The position numbers and the translations under genes are program-made. Of a stretch of DNA of 64,000 nucleotides, positions 27,938-36,516 are shown piece by piece; position 1 is the stretch's first letter; the number at the start of each line of letters is the position of its first letter. The DNA comes from Legionella sp. PC997 (GTDB lineage Bacteria > Pseudomonadota > Gammaproteobacteria > Legionellales > Legionellaceae), in the NCBI RefSeq assembly GCF_014109825.1, contig NZ_CP059576.1, forward strand, positions 2,692,001 to 2,756,000, in the 5' to 3' direction. A model generated the notes under the pieces. That model was not told the DNA's origin. It saw nothing but the letters and a program-made list of their open reading frames with translations, and ran no database searches.

Positions 27938-28936
27938 ATGATCATTCATAGTGAATTTAAGCCGCTTTGGTGGCTTACCAATAATCATGGACAAACTCTG
28001 TATCGAACATTAACTCAACGAACAAATACACCCGTTGACTCTCATGAACGACTGGAACTACCTGATGGTGATTTTATTGATTTGGCTTGGAAAACTAATG
28101 GATTAGGCAACGATACTCCATTGATAATTCTTCTTCATGGATTAGGTGGAAATATCAATTCGGCTTATGTTTCGACATTATTTGACGCATTCAATAAATC
28201 AGGTTATCGAGCAGTTTTAATGAATTTCCGGGGGGCAAGTGGTGAACCAAATCGTCTACCTCGCGTTTATTATGGAGGAGATACCGATGATTTGGCTTAT
28301 TTTCTTAACATACTAAACCTCAGAGAACCCACAACCAAAAAGGCGGTAGTAGGTATTTCATTAGGCGGCAATATACTCCTCAAATGGTTAGGAGAAATCG
28401 GCTCTCAATCTTTGATTGATGCGGCTGTTGCAGTTTCTGTACCGTTTCAATTAGATAATGTGGTTCAAAAGATAAACCAAGGATTTTCTCGTGTATATCA
28501 AAAAAATCTGTTAGAAAAATTACGTATTGTTTTTCTACAGAAATTGGATGTCGTTAACTCCCAATTATCACTTTCCAAACAAAAATTGTATTCTATAAAA
28601 ACCTTATATGAATTTGACGAACAAATAACTGCTCCATTACATGGATTTGTTAATGCCCAGGAATATTATCAAAAATCGAGTTCGAGACAATATTTAGCTC
28701 AAATCGCGACACCTACCCTAATTATTCATGCATTGGATGATCCGTTTATGACACCGGACGTTCTGCCCACTGTCGATGAATTATCCCCAGATATCCTTTT
28801 AGAATTAAGTCGGCATGGGGGACATGTAGGATTTATTGCTGAGAAAAAGCAATTTTGGTTGGAGCAGCGCATCCCTAATTTTTTAAAGGATTATTTGCTA
28901 ACCTCCCAACGGACCGCAACTCTCCCAATTAGTTAA
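27938..28936 (+). CDS. YheT-like alpha/beta hydrolase
   Basis: 332 residues of the YheT (AB-hydrolase 4) family. The N terminus FKPLWWLTNNHGQTLYRTL is family typical. The catalytic elements are the oxyanion region LLHGLGGNINSAY, the nucleophile elbow VGISLGGN (Ser), the acid in HALDDPFM and the final HGGHVGF (His). These cytoplasmic enzymes are predicted esterases or lipases with unknown natural substrates. Monocistronic, with weak Shine-Dalgarno GTAACAGAGT. Confidence 0.88.
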   Translation: MIIHSEFKPLWWLTNNHGQTLYRTLTQRTNTPVDSHERLELPDGDFIDLAWKTNGLGNDTPLIILLHGLGGNINSAYVSTLFDAFNKSGYRAVLMNFRGASGEPNRLPRVYYGGDTDDLAYFLNILNLREPTTKKAVVGISLGGNILLKWLGEIGSQSLIDAAVAVSVPFQLDNVVQKINQGFSRVYQKNLLEKLRIVFLQKLDVVNSQLSLSKQKLYSIKTLYEFDEQITAPLHGFVNAQEYYQKSSSRQYLAQIATPTLIIHALDDPFMTPDVLPTVDELSPDILLELSRHGGHVGFIAEKKQFWLEQRIPNFLKDYLLTSQRTATLPIS

Positions 28937-29083
28937 TATCTTACTTACTTTAAAAATGGGATCTCGGTCAAAACACGGACGAAATAATAACATTGAGCTT
29001 AGATAGGCTTCCAAGTTATAGAACTTAGGAACCTCAATCGTACCATAAATAAATGTGCCGGCTTGGCGCTGCAACTGAGCTAG
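28937..29083. other. Intergenic stretch before an SDR remnant
   Basis: It contains a degenerate piece of the dispersed repeat family (CCGGCTTGGCGCTGCAACTGAGCTAGGCT around 29058-29087). No gene is visible. Confidence 0.35.
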
Positions 29084-29296
29084 GCTAAATTTAAACGAGC
29101 CAAAAGATTTGAGCTCATTCCCATTACTATGGATTTTCGAAACGAAGAAAGTAAAACACCTCTGGTAGTGGGTAAACCTGATGATATCGGTCCTTTAGCT
29201 GTTTTCCTCTCTGCAAGCGGTTCAGACTTCATAACAGGTTCAATTATTCCCATTGATGGAGGATATTCGGTTTCCGATCGTGCAATTTGGTCTTAA
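29084..29296 (+). pseudogene. C-terminal remnant of a short-chain dehydrogenase (SDR)
   Basis: The frame preceding the TAA at 29294 encodes the standard SDR C terminus: VGKPDDIGPLAVFLSASG, SDFITGSIIPIDGG and YSVSDRA. The Rossmann fold and the catalytic Ser-Tyr-Lys are absent, and the frame is closed upstream by a TAG at 29081. The remaining ~70 codons cannot form an active enzyme, so this is the decayed 3' end of a lost gene. The preserved end suggests that the deletion is fairly recent. Confidence 0.85.
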
Positions 29297-29329
29297 CCTA
29301 TTCATTTTAACTTTCGGAACAGGCTTAGA

Positions 29330-29611
29330 TTACTTTAAAAAAGAGACCAGTGTTTTTTTGAAGGAATTAAGCACTGCTAATTTTCCTATATTAACTATCT
29401 GTTGCGTTACTTTCCCAGTCAAATGTTTTCGTGCAACGCTCCAACCTATAAAAAATGCAGAAATGAGCATCATCCAGGTTGCTAAATGATAACGAGTAAC
29501 CTCATTGTCTTTAAAATAGCTTTGATGTTCCCTCACCCTGCTTTTTTGGGATTGAAGTATATTATTCACCAAGTGAATTTGTGCCATTAGCTGCTTTCTC
29601 GAGTTTTTCAT
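29330..29611 (-). CDS. Small membrane-associated protein, third gene of the YqjD/YqjE-like operon
   Basis: 93 residues: an N-terminal basic amphipathic helix (RKQLMAQIHLVNNILQSQKSRV), one membrane helix (WMMLISAFFIGWSVA, about 47-62) and a basic C terminus. Its position and shape resemble YqjK of the E. coli yqjCDEK cluster, but sequence similarity is not clear to me. The start overlaps the previous gene by 50 bases; an internal ATG at 29587 would shorten the overlap. Translational coupling is likely. Confidence 0.55.
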   Translation of the reverse strand: MKNSRKQLMAQIHLVNNILQSQKSRVREHQSYFKDNEVTRYHLATWMMLISAFFIGWSVARKHLTGKVTQQIVNIGKLAVLNSFKKTLVSFLK

Positions 29612-29984
29612 GTTCCACGCTCTTTTGCGAAAAATATTCTCTTGTCTTTGGAAAGCTCATGCTTTTTAAGTTAAAGGATAAGTACTTGAGTAATCCCAGT
29701 AATAATCCTCCATTGAGCAAAAGCACAAACAAAATAGAGATCAGGATACGATGTGAAATCAAAAGGACCCAATATCCTGAAACCCAGAACACCAGATACC
29801 CAATAAATACCATCGCTGTTAACCAAATTGTAATTAACCCAACGAACAGCATGCATATATTCAACAATAATGGAAAAACGCTTAACCCTGCTAGCTGCGC
29901 TTCAAGACGAAATAAGGAGTAAACCGTTTTAAAAACAGCTATTTTTGCAGTGATAAGTGCTTCTAAATGTTTTAATGCATCCAT
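29562..29984 (-). CDS. YqjE-like (phage holin superfamily) inner-membrane protein
   Basis: 140 residues with two long hydrophobic hairpin helices (about 35-60 and 68-95), an N-terminal amphipathic helix and a charged C terminus. This matches the DUF1469 / YqjE pattern. It starts where the upstream DUF883 gene ends (one-base junction at 29984). In enterobacteria such proteins accompany ribosome-associated YqjD in stationary phase; the function here is inferred only from that. Confidence 0.65.
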   Translation of the reverse strand: MDALKHLEALITAKIAVFKTVYSLFRLEAQLAGLSVFPLLLNICMLFVGLITIWLTAMVFIGYLVFWVSGYWVLLISHRILISILFVLLLNGGLLLGLLKYLSFNLKSMSFPKTREYFSQKSVEHEKLEKAANGTNSLGE

Positions 29985-30238
29985 TATTTTTTCATTAATC
30001 GAGATAATAAAAAGCCTATTCCTCCAGCAATTAAAACAGAGGCTAGTGGGTTATGATGTATCTTCCTCACTAACTTATCAGAATACTCCTTTACATTCTC
30101 TTCAACTTCATTCACCTTGTGCACCCCTTCCTCATACAACTCATTTACTTTTCTTTTTCCTTCGTTTAATAATTGGCTGGCAGCTGCTTCAAGATGATCT
30201 TTAGGAGTATATCCTCTGTTTTCACCGGAATTGTTCAT
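29984..30238 (-). CDS. DUF883 family (ElaB/YqjD-like) membrane-anchored protein
   Basis: 84 residues: a coiled, charged helical region (about 12-60) followed by one C-terminal membrane helix with the typical HHNPLASVLIAGGIGFLLSRLMKK pattern (key parts: NPL, GGIGFLLSRL). DUF883 proteins such as YqjD and ElaB anchor at the inner membrane through this helix and bind ribosomes in stationary phase. First gene of a three-gene operon; GGAGGGTATAAAC precedes the ATG. Confidence 0.85.
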   Translation of the reverse strand: MNNSGENRGYTPKDHLEAAASQLLNEGKRKVNELYEEGVHKVNEVEENVKEYSDKLVRKIHHNPLASVLIAGGIGFLLSRLMKK

Positions 30239-30474
30239 GTTTATACCCTCCTTAGTAACAACACTTCATAAAATGTAACGAAAATAATATATTAAATATA
30301 GTTAGTGGATGAAATAAATCAATAAATCTACCCCTATTTATTAAGACTTATTTTCTAAAGTTTTCAGAAAAGTATTTTTTATCAACATGTTAATTAATTG
30401 TTCATGAAAATATCATATTGACCGCATTTAAAAATAATGTACAATAAATCTCCATCAATAATAATGATAAGAAT

Positions 30475-31032
30475 ATGATTTCCTTAGACCTTCTCAAAGA
30501 TTTAGAGCTATTAGAAGAAACTGCCAAAGTTTATATTCAGGGTAAAACACATTATCTGCTCGAACCGAAAACTTTTAATTTTTCGTTGCTTAAAAATGTC
30601 CAATGTTCAATTCAATCCTTACCTTTAGATAAAGACAAAATAGAAGTGATGGAGCGTTATCGAAATGTCTTTACACAACTCGCTAATTTTCATCCTAAAT
30701 TAGTGTACTTGTACGATTTTAATACTGAAATCATGATGTATAAATACTTGTATCAGCAACTCGATTCGCTACAACAACAAGCATCAATATTGTACAAAAA
30801 TTATTTTGAAGTGAATAAACCAACCTTTGATTGGCAAGGATTAATGGAACTCCACCACCAAATTTCTAAAGTGCAAAATACTTCAGATAGAATACAACTT
30901 ATGCGGGCATTTGAAGACGGGGTTTTAACGACAATTTCACAGGTAAGGCCTAAGACCTATTCTGAACTAACGTTCCACCCTGAATTAGAAGAGACACAAA
31001 AAGATTCCTCCGCTCATCTTAAAACTCGATAG
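30475..31032 (+). CDS. Helical soluble protein of unknown function
   Basis: 185 residues, mostly alpha-helical by appearance, with no signal peptide, membrane segment or recognisable motif. It contains several aromatic-rich helices (LVYLYDFNTEIMMYKYLYQQLDSLQQQ, key parts) and a polar tail (EETQKDSSAHLKTR). The ribosome binding site is weak. Position between the YqjD-like operon (divergent) and a DUF3775 gene gives no functional clue. It could be a Dot/Icm substrate, but nothing decides that. Confidence 0.6.
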   Translation: MISLDLLKDLELLEETAKVYIQGKTHYLLEPKTFNFSLLKNVQCSIQSLPLDKDKIEVMERYRNVFTQLANFHPKLVYLYDFNTEIMMYKYLYQQLDSLQQQASILYKNYFEVNKPTFDWQGLMELHHQISKVQNTSDRIQLMRAFEDGVLTTISQVRPKTYSELTFHPELEETQKDSSAHLKTR

Positions 31033-31200
31033 TGAATTATATAGAACTCATAAAAGAGTTCTATATTCCTGCTCCAGATACCACACCCCGCCAAAAAACA
31101 CATCAAGATATAATAAATAAATTATCCGCTTGAGGATCATAATTAATAAACTATATTTTATTTAAGCAATATTGATTGACATGGAAATAAGGAGAGGAAT

Positions 31201-31578
31201 ATGTTGAATCTTGATAAAGAAACAATTGGTGATCTTCTTTATAAAACCCGACAATTTCAGGCCAAGGAGGATGTTAGCTTTCCGGAAGTCACCGATGAAA
31301 TGGATTCGCTCTATGTATTAGCAGATTATCAAGACGATCCAGTTTATCAAGAAATTACAGAATTCGTTGATAATTTACGACCCGATCAACAGGCAACCCT
31401 AGTTGCATTAATGTATTTAGGTCGAGGAGATTACACTCAGGAGGAATGGGAGGATGCCTTAAATTTCGCCCAAGAGGAAGTAACCGATCATACTGGGGAA
31501 TACTTATTATCGAGACCAATGGTCGCGGATGATATTGAACGAGGCTTAAACATCCTGGGTATTTCATATCAGGAATAG
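31201..31578 (+). CDS. DUF3775 domain protein
   Basis: 125 residues corresponding to the DUF3775 domain: GDLLYKTRQFQAKE, then LRPDQQATLVALMYLGRGDY, EEWEDALNFAQEE and YLLSRPMVADDIERGL. The domain occurs in proteobacteria, often beside unrelated genes, and has no established function. It is acidic and soluble. AAGGAGAGGAAT gives a strong ribosome binding site. Confidence 0.8.
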   Translation: MLNLDKETIGDLLYKTRQFQAKEDVSFPEVTDEMDSLYVLADYQDDPVYQEITEFVDNLRPDQQATLVALMYLGRGDYTQEEWEDALNFAQEEVTDHTGEYLLSRPMVADDIERGLNILGISYQE

Positions 31579-31749
31579 CGTGGCCAATTGATCTAGAACG
31601 TCTAGAGTAGTTGGAACTGTTCCCTAAAACGTTCATTTCAAATTTGAGTTTAGAAATAAGTATAAGAACATACGATTGACATTTAACAATCCTGAGCAAT
31701 AATCATAATTTCACTGGGCTTTTTTTTGTATATTTATTAGGGATGATAA

Positions 31750-33063
31750 ATGAGCTTTGATAAGCAATACCAACAAAAATTACATTCCCCAGATGATGCT
31801 GTCATGCTGATTCCCCCCACCGCAGTAATTTCTATGGGGATGCGTGTTGCTACTCCTCCAGCTCTTTGTCATGCTCTTGCTGCCCGTGCAAGAGCTGGTG
31901 ATGTACAGGAAGTGAAAGTTTATTATCTTCGCTGTGGCCCTGTTGCTCTACAGACAATTTTTCAAGAAGATTTACTCCATATTATTAGGCCTTACACCTC
32001 AATGATGTCACAAGGAGAGGTTGAATTAGCGGAGCGTGGGTATAATTTAGGAAAGAAGTATATCAATTTTGTTCCCATAAGTTTTAGTCATTATCCAGAT
32101 ACCATTAAGTCCATCACCAAATTGGATGCTTTTATTGTCACCGTGGCTCCGATGGATAAATTTGGCTTTTTCAATTTAGGCCCTAATGGTGATTACGCAA
32201 TTGAACTGGCACGTTATGCGGATAAATTAATTGTTGAAGTAAACGACAATATGCCCAGAACAGCAGGCTCCACTTTAATTCATGTGAATGAAGTCGATGC
32301 CATAGTTGAAAATACCGTTGACTTGCTCGAAGGCCCATCTAAACCTGCAAGTGAATTGGATCGTCAAATTGGTCAGCACATCACCAACCTAATCCCTGAT
32401 GGTGCAACCATTCAGATGGGGATAGGAGGAGTGCCAAATGCAGTATGTGAACAACTCGCTCATCATAAAAATCTAGGGATTCATACAGAAGTAATGACCG
32501 ATGGATTAATTGATCTCATCAAAAAAGGGGTGGTTACCAATTCACATAAAACATTACACCCTTATGTCAATGTGTTTACTTTTGCGATTGGCGATAAACA
32601 ATTATATGAGTTTATTAATAATAATCCCTCCATGTTTTGTCTTCCAGTTTCCTATGTTAATGAACCCAGTGTGATTGCGAAAAACAAACTCATGACCTCC
32701 GTCAATGCTTTTATTGAAATTGATTTTAGTGGGCAAGTGAATGCAGAGTTCATTGGTCATCAATTTTCTGGTCCCGGTGGGCAATTGGATTTTATTCGTG
32801 GCGTTCATTATTCAGAAGGAGGAAAAACAATCATTGCCAGTAGCTCTACAGCCAGGAAGGAAACTTTATCCCGCATTGTGCCTCGACTTTCTTCAATTGC
32901 CACCGATACCCGACTTGATATTGATTATGTGGTTACTGAATACGGAGTCGCACAATTGAAAGGACGCTCCACTACAGAAAGAACCCATCAATTAATTAAA
33001 ATTGCTCATCCAAAATTTCGCGAACAATTAGAGCTTCAAGCGAAACAACAAGGATTTATTTAA
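31750..33063 (+). CDS. ripA: CoA-transferase, probable itaconate CoA-transferase (RipA-like)
   Basis: 437 residues of the acetyl-CoA hydrolase / 4-hydroxybutyrate CoA-transferase family. Visible features are GATIQMGIGGVPNAVCEQL (CoA-binding G-rich loop) and HTEVMTDGLIDL with the Glu that forms the CoA thioester; the C-terminal YVVTEYGVAQLKGRS is family typical. It begins a tight operon with a CitE-like lyase and a MaoC hydratase, the same three families as Yersinia ripABC and Pseudomonas ict-ich-ccl, where this enzyme activates itaconate to itaconyl-CoA. The function is assigned from this set; the family alone would also fit other CoA acceptors. Confidence 0.8.
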   Translation: MSFDKQYQQKLHSPDDAVMLIPPTAVISMGMRVATPPALCHALAARARAGDVQEVKVYYLRCGPVALQTIFQEDLLHIIRPYTSMMSQGEVELAERGYNLGKKYINFVPISFSHYPDTIKSITKLDAFIVTVAPMDKFGFFNLGPNGDYAIELARYADKLIVEVNDNMPRTAGSTLIHVNEVDAIVENTVDLLEGPSKPASELDRQIGQHITNLIPDGATIQMGIGGVPNAVCEQLAHHKNLGIHTEVMTDGLIDLIKKGVVTNSHKTLHPYVNVFTFAIGDKQLYEFINNNPSMFCLPVSYVNEPSVIAKNKLMTSVNAFIEIDFSGQVNAEFIGHQFSGPGGQLDFIRGVHYSEGGKTIIASSSTARKETLSRIVPRLSSIATDTRLDIDYVVTEYGVAQLKGRSTTERTHQLIKIAHPKFREQLELQAKQQGFI

Positions 33064-33064
33064 A

Positions 33065-33907
33065 ATGGACTTATCATTTTGCCCTGCCCTGTTATTTACC
33101 CCGGGTAATAAACCAGAACTTTTTGCAAAAGCACTGACTTCAGGAGCAAATGGCTTTATATTGGAATTGGAAGATGGCGTTCCAGCTGACGAAAAAGACG
33201 CCGCTCGCAATCATGTCATTCAGTTTTTGCGAACCAAACATCCTGAGCTACCCATAATTGTTCGCATTAATCATATAACCACGGACGCAGGCTTGCCTGA
33301 TTTAATCGCGTTCAAACAGGAACCTATTTATTACGATGCCGTTTTATATCCTAAAACAGAAAGTGCGGAAGAGTTAAACATTATTTATAAAGTACTTAAT
33401 TTGGGAGCACGTAATATTAAACTTTTCGCATTAATTGAAACGGCCAAAGGATTGCTGAACTTAAATTCAATAGTTACTGATTCCCCAGTGAGCGGCCTGG
33501 TCTTTGGTGCAGCAGATTATGCCGTTGATGTAGGCTGTGGTATGAACTGGGATGTTCTATTATACGCGCGTCAGCAGCTCATACAGGCGGCCGCACTGAC
33601 CCATATTCCCGCCCTTGATTCCCCTTTTTTCGATTTTACGAACGAAGAACAATTAATTTCCGAAGTAATACGAGTTAAGGAACTTGGTTTTAAAGGAAAA
33701 CTAGCCATTCATCCCAATCAAATCACCCCCATAAAACAAAATTTTGCACCGCATGGAAACGAGATTGAACGCGCAAAAAAAATTGTTGCACTGTTCGAAC
33801 AATCTGGAGGGAAAGCCTGTCAATATGAAGGTCAAATGATTGATGTCCCTATCTACAAACAGGCCCAAGAACTGCTCAAACTATCAGAACATTTAAAAAG
33901 GGAATGA
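33065..33907 (+). CDS. ripC: CitE-like lyase, probable citramalyl-CoA lyase (RipC-like)
   Basis: 280 residues of the HpcH/HpaI-CitE TIM-barrel family: LLFTPGNKPELFAKAL at the start, then LELEDGV (Mg-binding acidic residue), KLFALIETAKG with the catalytic-site Glu, GAADYAVDVG and KLAIHPNQITPI. In the itaconate pathway it splits (S)-citramalyl-CoA into acetyl-CoA and pyruvate. It starts one base after the CoA-transferase stop and overlaps the hydratase by four bases (ATGA), so all three are translated together. Confidence 0.82.
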   Translation: MDLSFCPALLFTPGNKPELFAKALTSGANGFILELEDGVPADEKDAARNHVIQFLRTKHPELPIIVRINHITTDAGLPDLIAFKQEPIYYDAVLYPKTESAEELNIIYKVLNLGARNIKLFALIETAKGLLNLNSIVTDSPVSGLVFGAADYAVDVGCGMNWDVLLYARQQLIQAAALTHIPALDSPFFDFTNEEQLISEVIRVKELGFKGKLAIHPNQITPIKQNFAPHGNEIERAKKIVALFEQSGGKACQYEGQMIDVPIYKQAQELLKLSEHLKRE

Positions 33908-34425
33908 ATATGTCTCAGCAAAGTTATACATCTGTTGGAGCCAATCGGTTGCGCGAGGATTTTGGCTTTTATTTTGAAGATTTTGAAGTAGGACAAATTA
34001 TTGAACACCGACCGGGTAGGACCATCACTCAAAATGATAACATTTGGTTCACCTTACTGACGATGAATACCGCTCAACTGCACTTTGATGCTCATTATGC
34101 TGAACAAACGGAATGGAAAAAACCTTTGGTGAATAGCACGTTTACACTTGCGATTATCACAGGGATGACAGTTAATACGATTTCTAAAAAAGTGGTAGCT
34201 AATTTGGAATGGGATAAGGTCAAATTACTAAAGCCAGTATTTGAAGGAGATACAATTTATGCAGAAAGTGAAATAAAAGCAAAACGTGAATCAAAATCAA
34301 GACCCAACCAAGGAATAGTTACAGTAGAAACAAGAGGAATTAATCAACATAAAGAACTATTTATGTCTTTTGAACGAACTGTCTTGGTCTATAAGAAAGG
34401 TAGAGCACCGGAGTATACAATTTGA
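33904..34425 (+). CDS. ripB: MaoC-family hydratase, probable itaconyl-CoA hydratase (RipB-like)
   Basis: 173 residues with a single hot-dog MaoC domain: FEDFEVGQIIEHRPGRTIT, the hydratase-2 type site with D and H (NDNIWFTLLTMNTAQLHFD), and the CoA-side FEGDTIYAESEI. In the proposed pathway it hydrates itaconyl-CoA (via mesaconyl-C4-CoA) to citramalyl-CoA. The start ATG overlaps the lyase stop. The order CoA-transferase, lyase, hydratase is a permutation of the known rip operon order. Confidence 0.82.
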   Translation: MNMSQQSYTSVGANRLREDFGFYFEDFEVGQIIEHRPGRTITQNDNIWFTLLTMNTAQLHFDAHYAEQTEWKKPLVNSTFTLAIITGMTVNTISKKVVANLEWDKVKLLKPVFEGDTIYAESEIKAKRESKSRPNQGIVTVETRGINQHKELFMSFERTVLVYKKGRAPEYTI

Positions 34426-34453
34426 CTATTAACTTTTTGGGCAGAATTAATTT

Positions 34454-35824
34454 ATGAATATCCAAACTATTGTTGAAGAACAGAGGGCTTTTGCTGCTGG
34501 CGGACAGGCTAAAGAGATTAATTTTCGTAAACAGCAACTTCAGAAATTAAAAACCATTCTTAAGCAAAATGAGCAACTCCTCTATGAAGCGCTTTATGCA
34601 GATATAAAAAAATCTAAATTTGAAACCTATTTAACTGAGCTTGCCATGATATATCATGAGCTTGATCAAGCAATTAAATGGGTACATAAATGGGCTAAGC
34701 CTAGACCCAAAAGAACAGAATTGATGGTTCAACCGGCAAAAAGTTTCATATTACCCGAACCTTATGGTACCACCCTAATTATTGGCGCCTGGAATTACCC
34801 TTATCAATTAACATTAATCCCATTAATCTCGGCTATGGCCGCAGGTAACACCAGCATTATCAAACCCAGTGAATTACCCCAAAATACCTCCTCCGCTTTG
34901 GCAAAAATAATAAATCAAAATTTTGATCGAGCTTATCTTTTTGTTGCTGAAGGCGGCGCTGAAATAACCCAAGAGCTTCTTAGTTTTCGTTTTGATAAAC
35001 TCTTTTTTACTGGTAGTAGCACTGTAGGGAAAATTGTGGCTAAAGCGGCAGCGGAACATTTAACTCCTCTCACCCTAGAATTAGGTGGAAAAAGCCCTTG
35101 TTTTGTTTTTGCAGATGCAGATCTTAAAATCTCAGCCAAGCGAATTGTCTGGGGTAAATTCTTAAATGCTGGACAAACTTGTATCGCTCCTGATTATCTT
35201 TTAGTTGAACAATCAATTTATCAGCCGTTACTGGAAGAACTTAAAACCCAAATCACCGAAGTTATTGGTCCCAATCCTCTTGAAAGTGAAAGCTATGTAC
35301 GGATTATCGACAAAAAAAATGTACAGCGTTTAAAAAAACTCATTGATCCCCAAAAAATATTCGTTGGCGGCCAAGTCATTGAAGCAGAAAAATATATTGA
35401 ACCTACAATTCTGAAGGATGTACATTTTGCTGATGAAGTGATGAAAGAAGAAATTTTTGGGCCGATCTTACCTGTTATTCCTTTTACCGATCTGCAATCT
35501 GTTTTGCATGAAATAAAAATGCGTCCCCATCCATTATCACTTTATATTTTCGGAAAGAACTCCGATCTACAAACCCAAATTTTACGCGATGTTTCATTTG
35601 GAGGCGGTTGTATTAATGATGTGATTATGCATGTTTGTAACTCTCAGCTTCCTTTTGGTGGCGTTGGAGAAAGTGGCATGGGAAGTTACCATGGCGAAGC
35701 AGGCTTTAAAACGTTTAGTCATTTCAAAAGTATTTTGAAAAGACCTTTTTGGTTTGAGCTTCCTTTTAAATACAAACCCTATAACCAAGTGAAACTTAAG
35801 ATAATTCGGGCACTTTTTGGATAA
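34454..35824 (+). CDS. Aldehyde dehydrogenase (class 3-like)
   Basis: 456 residues, the length of ALDH3-type enzymes. Motifs present: IIGAWNYPYQLTLIPLI with NAD-binding residues, KPSELPQNTS, FFTGSSTVGKIV, the general base Glu in LELGGKSP, the nucleophile Cys in NAGQTCIAPDY, and EEIFGPILPV. A basic/hydrophobic C terminus (SILKRPFWFELPFKYKPYN) may bind membranes, as in fatty-aldehyde dehydrogenases. It lies 28 bases after the MaoC gene and is probably co-transcribed; a role in itaconate breakdown is not known, so it may simply detoxify aldehydes. Confidence 0.9.
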   Translation: MNIQTIVEEQRAFAAGGQAKEINFRKQQLQKLKTILKQNEQLLYEALYADIKKSKFETYLTELAMIYHELDQAIKWVHKWAKPRPKRTELMVQPAKSFILPEPYGTTLIIGAWNYPYQLTLIPLISAMAAGNTSIIKPSELPQNTSSALAKIINQNFDRAYLFVAEGGAEITQELLSFRFDKLFFTGSSTVGKIVAKAAAEHLTPLTLELGGKSPCFVFADADLKISAKRIVWGKFLNAGQTCIAPDYLLVEQSIYQPLLEELKTQITEVIGPNPLESESYVRIIDKKNVQRLKKLIDPQKIFVGGQVIEAEKYIEPTILKDVHFADEVMKEEIFGPILPVIPFTDLQSVLHEIKMRPHPLSLYIFGKNSDLQTQILRDVSFGGGCINDVIMHVCNSQLPFGGVGESGMGSYHGEAGFKTFSHFKSILKRPFWFELPFKYKPYNQVKLKIIRALFG

Positions 35825-35917
35825 ATAATGCCACGAATCTCTTGAGCAAAGGATTTGTATTGATAGAAAATCCATCCCTTGATTTGAAGTCATTACGATA
35901 TGTTTTAGCAAAACCTT

Positions 35918-36370
35918 CTATGGAGTAGGTTTATCGAATAGTTTTTTTCCTTCAAGACGTTGGGCTCGTTTAGCAATTGCTTCTTGTAACTCCAGAAAAA
36001 AAGGAGACGGTCCTAGAAAATGGTTCGTTTCAGATTCATGTTTCTTTCCCCACGACGCATCTAATTCGGATTTAATATTTAACTGAAGGTCCAACATTGA
36101 ATCTAAAGCATGAGTTTTTTGCTGGTAAGAGATTAAAAGTGTTTTACATACTTTCGCAAAACAAAGATTTTCTTGCAAAATTAATGCCGAAGTACTAAGA
36201 AAACCAATTATTCGCTCGTCTTTGTGATTTTTTTGATGCTGAACTACTAGAAATGAAAATTCTTTTAATAAAGCATAAATAAAGGAATAATCCCTATCTT
36301 CCTTCCCTTCTAACCTATATCCATCCACTAAATTTTGTAATAGTATAATGCATTCTTTACTAACTGGCAT
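35918..36370 (-). CDS. Helical protein of unknown function
   Basis: 150 residues from the ATG at 36370, chosen because GGAGCAAGGA lies right upstream; a GTG eight codons earlier would cover that site. The sequence appears largely helical and soluble, with a basic C-terminal segment (AIAKRAQRLEGKKLFDKPTP). No domain recognised. It converges with the aldehyde dehydrogenase gene and is divergent from the hybrid kinase gene, with which it might share regulation. Confidence 0.55.
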   Translation of the reverse strand: MPVSKECIILLQNLVDGYRLEGKEDRDYSFIYALLKEFSFLVVQHQKNHKDERIIGFLSTSALILQENLCFAKVCKTLLISYQQKTHALDSMLDLQLNIKSELDASWGKKHESETNHFLGPSPFFLELQEAIAKRAQRLEGKKLFDKPTP

Positions 36371-36516
36371 TCCTTGCTCCAAGTAAATATACACTTCTTA
36401 ATTAAAAACTCTGATAGTTAATTTAGCAAGAAAAAAATAGTAATACTTTTATAATCCTTATCTTGTATGTGGCCGATATTGGATCTATAACTTTAAGAAT
36501 GAAAAGAGAACAGCTT

